DNA from: an uncultured Oscillospiraceae bacterium
GTDB lineage: Bacteria; Bacillota; Clostridia; Oscillospirales; Acutalibacteraceae
DNA length: 39,032 nt
Assembly (NCBI GenBank): GCA_900543395.1
Contig: UQQT01000019.1
Coordinates: forward strand, 1-39,032
Direction: 5' to 3'
In this document: positions 33,379 through 39,032 of the stretch, one piece after another
Numbering within the stretch: position 1 is the stretch's first letter
Layout of the letters: every line of letters begins with the position of its first letter
The notes under the pieces: generated by a model
The model's input: the letters and a program-made list of their open reading frames with translations, nothing else
Told to the model about the DNA's origin: nothing
The model's database searches: none
Program-made: the position numbers and the translations under genes

Positions 33379-34959
33379 TCACTGTTTGTTTTTAAGAATA
33401 AATTCGCCGTTTAAACCGCCTGTATATTCGCCGTCTTTTACTACGGCTTTACCGTTTATATATACGGCGTGAATTCCGCCCGGAGCCGCGTCCGGAACCG
33501 ACTCGTTAACGCTTAATTTATCGGGGTCGACAACGCTTATATCCGCCTTGTATCCTTCTTTTAAATATCCGCGGTTTTTTATACCGAATCTGTCCGCCGT
33601 CGCTCCCGTCATCTTATGTACTATATTTTGAGTCGGAATATTCCACCGTCTGCCCAAAAGGAAGAACTGTGGGAACGTCTGGAACGCGGCAATATTCTGT
33701 CTGCCCTTTTCCTCTATCCACGCGTCGGTCATAAAGACGGACATATCGTCCTCCATAAGAGCGTGAACTATATCATCGTTATAATATTTATCAAGATAAA
33801 TTCTGCCCGCTCTGTCCGAAAGCCCGACGAGCTTTAAATACATATCGAGAGGCTTTACACCCTCCTCATTCGCAAGCTGAATAATCGTCTTGCCCTCATA
33901 CTCGGGATGTTCGTCGTTTATGTACGCGACGGTCATATCCTCCCAGTCAATGCCGAGAACCTTTCTGTACATCAGAATCGTAAGATTGAGTTTAAAACGG
34001 TTTAATTTCGACTGTGCTTCCTTTTTTGAAAGCTTTGCGTACCATTCGGGAAATACGACGGTTATTACCGACGCTCCGTAATGGAATGCGTAATTGTCAA
34101 ACGCAATCGGCTTGCCCTGCTTTTTAAGGGTATGAAAAACGTTAAGCATATTATCAAGCTTTTTCCATGAATTCTTACCCGTAAAAATAAGGTGACTGTA
34201 CTCGGTTCTGCATCCCGTCTGCTCCATAATATCGACAATCTCATCAAGAGCGAGCTCGAGATGCGATTTTTTCGTAATAAGCGGATAATCCGCGCTTACC
34301 GCGGAGCATGCGCGTGCGTGTACGGTAAGAATACCGTCATATTTTGCAATTTCCCTTGCGAAAGCATAAATTTCATCCTTTGAAGCATATCTGTTCGGCT
34401 CGTACATAAAGCCCATGGAACCGCCGAACGCGCCGTCCTCCAAAGCATTTTTTACATATTCGATTTCTTTATCTATCTGCTCTTTTGTAAGAGGGGCGGA
34501 ATCGTATCCGAGCATACCCGCGCGTACAGAGCCGTGTCCGACAAGGGGAACGATATTAACGTGAAGTTTACCGTTAAGTTTTTTGCAGAATGAGCTTAAA
34601 CTGCCCGTAAAACGCGACTCGAAAAGTCCGCCGCCGAGCTTATCCCTGTACGGGGTGTCCTCCGCCGTTCCGAACGGGGAAAAACTGCAGTTGCCCGTAA
34701 TCTGGGTCGTGATACCCTGTTTTATAAACGGGACGAAAAATTTTTCGCTGTCATCTCTGTCGCAGAAAAAATCGTTGTGAGAATGAGCGTCTATAAATCC
34801 CGGACATACATACTTGCCAGTCATGTCGATAATCTCGTCCGCTTCTTCGACGCTCTTTCCGACAGATATAATTTTGTCGTCCTCAATAAGAACGTCGCCG
34901 ACAAACGGAGCATTCATACTGCCGTCGAATATCGTGCCGTTTTTTAATAATGCTTTCAT
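33379..34959 (-). CDS. N-acyl-D-amino-acid deacylase-type amidohydrolase
   Basis: A 526-residue amidohydrolase of the D-aminoacylase family, cytoplasmic, hydrolysing N-acyl-D-amino acids or related amides. Metal ligands are His59 and His61 (DAHSHND), and Cys91 in TGNCSFSPFG corresponds to the metal-binding cysteine of D-aminoacylases. VHARACS, EYSHL and the late FMTDAW segment continue the family pattern, and the C-terminal barrel cap GYLKEGYKADISVVDPD is typical. I chose ATG at 34959, since AAGGGG lies 8 nt upstream. The ATG two codons earlier is too close to that site. It is a single gene with its own promoter (35002-35030). Confidence 0.92.
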   Translation of the reverse strand: MKALLKNGTIFDGSMNAPFVGDVLIEDDKIISVGKSVEEADEIIDMTGKYVCPGFIDAHSHNDFFCDRDDSEKFFVPFIKQGITTQITGNCSFSPFGTAEDTPYRDKLGGGLFESRFTGSLSSFCKKLNGKLHVNIVPLVGHGSVRAGMLGYDSAPLTKEQIDKEIEYVKNALEDGAFGGSMGFMYEPNRYASKDEIYAFAREIAKYDGILTVHARACSAVSADYPLITKKSHLELALDEIVDIMEQTGCRTEYSHLIFTGKNSWKKLDNMLNVFHTLKKQGKPIAFDNYAFHYGASVITVVFPEWYAKLSKKEAQSKLNRFKLNLTILMYRKVLGIDWEDMTVAYINDEHPEYEGKTIIQLANEEGVKPLDMYLKLVGLSDRAGRIYLDKYYNDDIVHALMEDDMSVFMTDAWIEEKGRQNIAAFQTFPQFFLLGRRWNIPTQNIVHKMTGATADRFGIKNRGYLKEGYKADISVVDPDKLSVNESVPDAAPGGIHAVYINGKAVVKDGEYTGGLNGEFILKNKQ

Positions 34960-35001
34960 CTGCATTTCCCCTTTTGAAATAAAAATGTTCTGACTATTTT
35001 T

Positions 35002-35030
35002 ATTATATAGGATTAAAGAGAACAAATCAA
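35002..35030 (-). promoter_or_regulatory. Promoter of the amidohydrolase gene
   Basis: Minus-strand TTGATT (35030-35025, 4 of 6) and a perfect TATAAT (35007-35002) are 17 bp apart, about 40 bp before the chosen start. Confidence 0.7.
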
Positions 35031-35073
35031 TACATTTTAAACAAAATCATATACAATAATTCTCATATTTTTA

Positions 35074-35208
35074 TTAATTCTTAAATTGTTCAATTTTGTA
35101 CGTATCTTTATCAAGGTCAATCGTTACGACGGTCGAGTCGGAATACGTTACCCGCTGACGGCGGTACGAACTCAAAAATTTGTGCTTAGAGTATATGAAG
35201 TTTTGACT
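35074..35208 (-). pseudogene. 3' remnant of an unidentified gene
   Basis: An open frame of 44 codons, without start codon or ribosome site, ends in TAA at 35074. Its last 26 residues (RVTYSDSTVVTIDLDKDTYKIEQFKN, shown here only as a class: alternating strands with acidic turns) look like a genuine protein C-terminus. They use the GC-richer codons of the host genes. The upstream half is low quality. It is probably the surviving tail of a gene truncated by whatever brought in the AT-rich gene next door. The parent family was not identified. Confidence 0.45.
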
Positions 35209-35240
35209 TTATCTTGTGGTTTGCGAATATCCGTAAAATC

Positions 35241-35286
35241 AAAAAAAAAGCCCTTTGAGAAAAGGATTTCTCCTCTCTCAAAGGGC
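35241..35286 (-). terminator. Terminator of the IIGGADGPT-motif gene
   Basis: A perfect 11-bp stem (GCCCTTTGAGA at 35250-35260 with TCTCAAAGGGC at 35276-35286) has a loop that can itself pair partly. It is followed on the minus strand by nine T. Confidence 0.9.
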
Positions 35287-35304
35287 AAGTTGGCAAACTG
35301 GAAT

Positions 35305-35967
35305 TTATAAACTCAAGTTCGTTACCAGTGACGAATATCTTTTTGTCTTATTTTTAATATCTTCCTCAGTAACACCATAATAACTGTATAAATCTCTGGA
35401 TATTTTCTTAAATTTTTTCATTACCGCCTTATTTCCTGAATAAGACATTCCAAATATATTCCAAGTATAATCTATCTCCATTTCAAGAAAATCATCATCG
35501 ATTCTTATTTTATACAAATGAAAATCCATAGAAATTATACTATCGGGCATTTCAGCAATCATTTCACTTCGAGTCTTTATTTTACCCAAATACTCTTTGA
35601 CGGATGCTTCATTAGAAAAATCCGGTACCGGAATATCCTTCATTTCACCCAAAAGTTCTGGTTCATACTGCAAAATCAAACTCTCTTTTAGACATTTTAT
35701 TTGTTCAATATATTCTCTATCAGCGGGAGCAGTTTCGGTCAATTTGTATTTATCTTTTGCATACTGCACTGTTTCAGAAAGAGAATGCGGATTTGCAGCT
35801 ATTGTCTTCTCAACTTTTTTTCTCTTATATCTATATATGCTATTTTTGATTCTAATCTTTAATGGTTGCTTTTTTGAATGTCCTGCTATAAAAATGCTTG
35901 TAGGCCCATCTGCACCACCTATGATTGAAATCGCATTTTTACTTTTTTGCTCCATTCGCCTTTTCAT
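35305..35967 (-). CDS. Unknown protein with an N-terminal IIGGADGPT motif
   Basis: A 220-residue, mostly hydrophilic protein of no family I recognise. Residues 13-29 (ISIIGGADGPTSIFIAG) closely resemble the membrane segment of sodium-pumping decarboxylase beta subunits (OadB type) that carries the essential Asp. Nothing else here resembles that family: the rest is basic (30-55), then helical and charged, with no further membrane helices. The start is ATG at 35967, with GAGGA about 8 nt upstream. A second ATG four codons on arises from a perfect 12-bp tandem duplication. The AT-rich codon use differs from lysS and the amidohydrolase, consistent with horizontal transfer. It has its own terminator. 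Confidence 0.75.
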   Translation of the reverse strand: MKRRMEQKSKNAISIIGGADGPTSIFIAGHSKKQPLKIRIKNSIYRYKRKKVEKTIAANPHSLSETVQYAKDKYKLTETAPADREYIEQIKCLKESLILQYEPELLGEMKDIPVPDFSNEASVKEYLGKIKTRSEMIAEMPDSIISMDFHLYKIRIDDDFLEMEIDYTWNIFGMSYSGNKAVMKKFKKISRDLYSYYGVTEEDIKNKTKRYSSLVTNLSL

Positions 35968-35976
35968 TCGCCTTTT
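35953..35976. repeat. Perfect 12-bp tandem duplication containing start codons
   Basis: AAAAGGCGAATG (minus strand) occurs twice in a row. It creates two in-frame ATG codons (35967 and 35955), each preceded by AAAAGG. Confidence 0.85.
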
Positions 35977-36018
35977 CCTCACAAATTCCGATTTGCATTT
36001 CCATTCATTTTGGAAAAT

Positions 36019-36042
36019 GGGCAACTCCGATTGGAATTGCCC
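36019..36042 (-). other. Hairpin upstream of the IIGGADGPT-motif gene
   Basis: GGGCAATTCC and GGAGTTGCCC (minus strand) form a 10-bp stem with one U-G pair and a 4-nt loop, about 50 nt before the start. No T-run follows, so it is more likely an mRNA leader structure than a terminator. Confidence 0.5.
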
Positions 36043-36090
36043 ACTCACTGCACTAATTATGCGATTTTTTCTTGCTTGCACTTAATTTTG

Positions 36091-36116
36091 CATCAATTGA
36101 TGTAAGTTTGATGTAA
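36091..36116. promoter_or_regulatory. Palindrome and helically phased direct repeats, possible operator
   Basis: CATCAATTGATG (36091-36102) is a perfect 12-bp palindrome. TTGATGTAA occurs twice, at 36097 and 36108, 11 bp apart, about one helical turn. This looks like a protein-binding site in the region between lysS and the AT-rich gene. Confidence 0.4.
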
Positions 36117-36191
36117 ATCGCTGTTTTTTAGTTTTTTATCAAATGAAGTACGTCCCGTTTATTTTGCAAAACGGTACATCTTTACATCATC

Positions 36192-38135
36192 TTAATAGAG
36201 CTTTGCGCCTGCTGGAATGTGGTCATCAACCATCAGAAGATGGAGCTTTTCTTCTCCCTCTTCCTCATGAACCGCGCTCAGAAGCATACCGCATGAGTCA
36301 ATGCCCATCATCGGTCTGGGCGGTAAATTCGTAATCGCAATGCACGTTTTGCCGATAAGCTCTTCCGGCTCGTAGAACGCATGAATACCGCTTAAAATGG
36401 TTCTGTCCGTGCCTGTTCCGTCGTCGAGAGTGAACTGTAAAAGCTTCTTTGACTTGTTAACGGCAACGCAGTCCTTGACCTTAACGGCTCTGAAATCGGA
36501 CTTCGAGAACGTGTCAAAGTCAACGTAATCCGTGAACATAGGCTCGATTACGACCTTTGAAAAGTCGATAACTTCGGACTCCTTAGGATCGTCGGCTTTT
36601 GCCTGCGACAAATTGTTCGCTTCGTTCTTTGCAGCCCCCTGACTCTTCATTGTCGGGAAGAGCAGGACGTCTCTTATAGCGGGCGAATCCGTCATAAGCA
36701 TAACCATTCTGTCGATACCGAATCCGATACCGCCTGTCGGAGCCATACCGTATTCGAGAGCGGTGAGAAAATCCTCGTCGGTGTGATTGGCTTCCTCGTC
36801 GCCCTGCGCGAACAGCTCATCCTGCGCCTTGAAACGCGCGCGCTGGTCGATCGGGTCGTTAAGCTCCGAATAAGCGTTGGCAAGCTCCCAGCCGTTCATG
36901 AAGAACTCGAAACGCTCAACGTAGTCGGGCGCGTCGGGCTTTCTCTTCGTAAGGGGTGAAATCTCAACGGGATGATCCATGAGGAACGTGGGCTGAATCA
37001 GCTTGTCCTCAACGTATTCCTCAAAGAACAGGTTGAGAATGTCTCCTCTCTTGTGTCTGTCCTCGAATTCGATACCCTTTTCCTTTGCGAGAGCCTTGGC
37101 CTCCTCGTCGGTTTTAATATTCGTAAAGTCAACACCGGCATATTTTTTAACGGCGTCAAGCATTGTTATACGCTCAAACGGCTTGCCGAGATCCATTTCG
37201 ACTCCGTTATATGTGATTTTGGTCGTGCCGAGAACCTCTTTTGCAACTGTTCTGTAAAGATTTTCGGTCAGGTCCATCATACCGTGGTAATCAGTATAAG
37301 CCTGGTAAAGCTCCATAAGGGTGAATTCGGGGTTGTGTCTCGTATCAAGTCCCTCGTTGCGGAAAACTCTGCCTATCTCGTAAACGCGCTCCATACCGCC
37401 GACGATAAGTCTTTTAAGATAGAGTTCAAGCGAAATACGAAGCTTTAAATCCTCGTTAAGAGCGTTGAAATGCGTCTCAAACGGTCTTGCCGCCGCGCCG
37501 CCCGCATTCTGAACGAGCATGGGGGTTTCAACCTCGATAAAGCCCTCGGAATCAAGATATCTTCTGATAGCGCGGATGATAAGCGAACGCTTGATAAACG
37601 TATCCTTAACGTCCGGATTCATGATAAGGTCGAGATATCTCTGACGGTAACGCGTGTCGGTGTTTGTAAGTCCGTGATACTTTTCGGGCAGCGGGAGAAG
37701 CGATTTTGTAAGGAGCCTGACGCTCTTTGCATGAATCGAAATCTCGCCTGTCTTTGTCTTAAATACAAAACCCGTAACCTCTACGATATCGCCGATATCA
37801 TATTTTTTGAAGTCGGCGTATTCCTCCTCACCGATGTCGTCGCGCCTTACGTAAACCTGAATTTTGCCGTCGCGGTCGTTAATGTTGATAAAGCCCGCCT
37901 TGCCCATGGGGCGTTTGGACATGATTCTGCCCGCAACCGAAACGTCCTTATTTTCAAGCTCGTCGAATTTTTCGGCAATATCTACGGTATGGTACTGCTG
38001 ATTCGCCGTCGTAATTTTAAACGGGTCCTTGCCGGCTTTCTGTAAATTCTCGAGTTTTTCCACTCTTATTTTTCTTAATTCGTTTACGTTAACATCCTGC
38101 TCGGCAGTTGTCTGATTCTTTTTTTCATCCGCCAT
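36192..38135 (-). CDS. lysS: Lysyl-tRNA synthetase (class II) with C-terminal tRNA-binding domain
   Basis: A 647-residue lysyl-tRNA synthetase, about 150 residues longer than usual. The OB-fold anticodon domain is at about 60-145. Class II motif 1 is near 198-206 (GFIEVETPM), motif 2 at 257-276 (RVFRNEGLDTRHNPEFTLME) and motif 3 at 468-480 (GGIGFGIDRMVML). A linker (498-530) leads to an extra domain at 535-647. There DFRAVKVKDCVAVNKSKKLLQF, RTILSGIHAFYEPEEL and MLLSA match the Trbp111/EMAPII tRNA-binding domain normally found at the end of MetRS. The start has AAGGAG 9 nt upstream. It follows greA by 72 nt, a common pairing, and is probably transcribed from the greA promoter. Confidence 0.96.
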   Translation of the reverse strand: MADEKKNQTTAEQDVNVNELRKIRVEKLENLQKAGKDPFKITTANQQYHTVDIAEKFDELENKDVSVAGRIMSKRPMGKAGFININDRDGKIQVYVRRDDIGEEEYADFKKYDIGDIVEVTGFVFKTKTGEISIHAKSVRLLTKSLLPLPEKYHGLTNTDTRYRQRYLDLIMNPDVKDTFIKRSLIIRAIRRYLDSEGFIEVETPMLVQNAGGAAARPFETHFNALNEDLKLRISLELYLKRLIVGGMERVYEIGRVFRNEGLDTRHNPEFTLMELYQAYTDYHGMMDLTENLYRTVAKEVLGTTKITYNGVEMDLGKPFERITMLDAVKKYAGVDFTNIKTDEEAKALAKEKGIEFEDRHKRGDILNLFFEEYVEDKLIQPTFLMDHPVEISPLTKRKPDAPDYVERFEFFMNGWELANAYSELNDPIDQRARFKAQDELFAQGDEEANHTDEDFLTALEYGMAPTGGIGFGIDRMVMLMTDSPAIRDVLLFPTMKSQGAAKNEANNLSQAKADDPKESEVIDFSKVVIEPMFTDYVDFDTFSKSDFRAVKVKDCVAVNKSKKLLQFTLDDGTGTDRTILSGIHAFYEPEELIGKTCIAITNLPPRPMMGIDSCGMLLSAVHEEEGEEKLHLLMVDDHIPAGAKLY

Positions 38136-38207
38136 ATCCGCGTTCTCCTTAAATTATAAAAAAATGAATATACAGTCACGGCGGACGACCCGCGCCCGCC
38201 TGAATGA

Positions 38208-38681
38208 TTATTTCGAAATCTCGTCGATAACAACCTCGGTCATGCCGGAGGGAGTCTCAATCTCGATAACGTCGCCGACCTTGTGACCGAGAACGCCCTT
38301 GCCTACGGGAGACTCGTCGGACAGCTTGCCTGCAAGGGGATCCGCCTGGGGAGAGCCTACGATGTGATAGTGAACCTGCATACCGGTCGATTTGATGGTA
38401 AGCGTGACCTTGGAGCCGACGTGAACGGTGTCGGTGGTGAGCGCGCTCTCGTCGATTATCTTAACGTGCTGGAGGGTGTACTCAATCTCGGTAATCCGAG
38501 CCTCAAGCTTACCCTGCTCGCTCTTAGCCTCGTCGTACTCGCTGTTTTCGGAGAGGTCGCCGAAGGATTTAGCCTCCTTAATCTTCTCCGCAACCTCTGC
38601 ACGGCGCGTAGTTCTGAGGTATTTTAATTCCGCCGTAAGCTCGTCTACGGCGGCTTGTGTTAATACGAATTCGTCTGCCAT
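38208..38681 (-). CDS. greA: Transcription elongation factor GreA
   Basis: A 157-residue GreA that rescues backtracked RNA polymerase by stimulating transcript cleavage. The N-terminal coiled coil contains the tip GDLSENSEYDEAK (41-53) with the acidic residues needed for cleavage. The C-terminal FKBP-like domain has SDESPVGKGVLGHKVGD. The start ATG has AAAGGAAG 8 nt upstream. It is the first gene of the greA-lysS unit with a perfect-consensus promoter. Confidence 0.98.
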   Translation of the reverse strand: MADEFVLTQAAVDELTAELKYLRTTRRAEVAEKIKEAKSFGDLSENSEYDEAKSEQGKLEARITEIEYTLQHVKIIDESALTTDTVHVGSKVTLTIKSTGMQVHYHIVGSPQADPLAGKLSDESPVGKGVLGHKVGDVIEIETPSGMTEVVIDEISK

Positions 38682-38736
38682 TATTATTTCTTCCTTTCAA
38701 AAAAGGTGTATTTTTTTACATAACACTATACGGTAT

Positions 38737-38765
38737 ATTATAAATAAAAAGGCTCGCGGTGTCAA
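38737..38765 (-). promoter_or_regulatory. Consensus promoter of greA-lysS
   Basis: Minus-strand perfect TTGACA (38765-38760) and perfect TATAAT (38742-38737) are 17 bp apart, about 55 bp before greA. Confidence 0.9.
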
Positions 38766-38857
38766 GTGTTAATTAAACCGAACGCCCCGAAGCATATTCA
38801 AAAAACAGATATAAAATCCCTTAAAAAAGTCATTAGTTTTACATTTAAATAAAAAAC

Positions 38858-38974
38858 TCAAAAAATTTCTGCAAAAAAAGAAACAACAAAATTCTCTTTT
38901 TCGCTTTTTTCAACCTTTGTTACTTTTACCCCCTGCAATCCGATCAGTTTTTCTGTAAAATCAGTGTAGAGCAT
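38858..38974 (-). pseudogene. Truncated ISL3-type transposase N-terminus
   Basis: A 38-codon frame starts at ATG 38974 with GGAGG 6 nt upstream and stops at 38858. The protein begins MLYTDFTEKLIGLQGVKVTKVE, like the N-terminus of ISL3-family transposases (typically a MLxxDFTxxLLGLQ-type start). It then ends after an abnormal FFAEIF instead of continuing into the zinc finger. It is most likely a decayed or internally deleted element. No terminal inverted repeats could be confirmed. The remaining bases up to the greA promoter (38766-38857) hold nothing I recognise. Confidence 0.45.
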
Positions 38975-39032
38975 ATTTGACCTCCGTGTGATGAGTTTTG
39001 TGTTTATCTTCATTTTAACGGTTTTTGGTCAA

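Noticed and set aside
35086..35310. Plus-strand frame of 74 codons in the intergenic region
   Set aside because: It crosses the terminator hairpin and its poly-A run, has no ribosome site, and has no protein-like features.

Overview
The window looks like a chromosomal segment of a gut-type clostridium of the Ruminococcaceae/Oscillospiraceae kind. The pointers are an IspH protein fused to ribosomal-S1-type repeats, the order rimP-nusA-ylxR-ylxQ-infB-rbfA-nrnA-truB-ribF-maf, a type I dockerin protein with a Thr/Pro linker, and clear sigma-A promoters and Shine-Dalgarno sites. No tRNA, rRNA, CRISPR array or intact mobile element was found. Species-level identity cannot be read from the sequence.

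Layout. Positions 1-1038 hold a terminator and an RluA-type pseudouridine synthase on the plus strand. Next, on the minus strand, come two surface or secreted proteins (a dockerin protein and a GTQT-repeat membrane protein, 1090-3219), then rarA with a sugar-phosphate-isomerase-like gene (3419-5571), then a neutral-ceramidase-like protein with a monoglyceride-lipase-like hydrolase (5694-8084). A plus-strand traX gene (8310-9071) converges on a minus-strand catabolic operon (9135-13179) encoding both halves of aconitase X and an old-yellow-enzyme-type enoate reductase. Then follow a DUF1963 protein with a DNA-deoxyinosine glycosylase (13288-14428) and a four-gene minus operon: M23 peptidase, BaiN/HI0933 flavoprotein, cmk, ispH-S1 (14543-20259).

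Positions 20391-28827 hold the large plus-strand nusA/infB operon. It begins at a strong promoter with a leader attenuator-like hairpin and runs through maf to a terminator. Many of its genes overlap or abut, which implies coupled translation. It combines ribosome maturation (RimP, RbfA), transcription (NusA), initiation (IF-2), RNA/nucleotide turnover (NrnA), tRNA modification (TruB), flavin cofactor synthesis (RibF) and Maf.

The right part is more accessory. An AT-rich islet (28836-30165) contains an XRE regulator, a 51-residue ribbon-helix-helix protein and a lipoprotein. They are controlled by two overlapping antiparallel promoters whose spacers are each exactly filled by an operator palindrome. 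After this come an ACT protein with PaaK ligase (30221-31973), an SGNH hydrolase preceded by a previously hidden 48-residue ORF (32097-33225), a D-aminoacylase-type amidohydrolase (33379-34959), a gene remnant (35074-35208) and an AT-rich gene. That gene's protein carries, near its N-terminus, the IIGGADGPT motif of sodium-pumping decarboxylases (35305-35967). The window ends with lysS, fused to a tRNA-binding domain, and greA, then a short stub resembling the start of an ISL3-family transposase.

Most interesting are the XRE/RHH promoter switch, the AcnX/ene-reductase operon, and the IIGGADGPT-tagged protein. All functions are inferred from sequence motifs and context; no searches were run.
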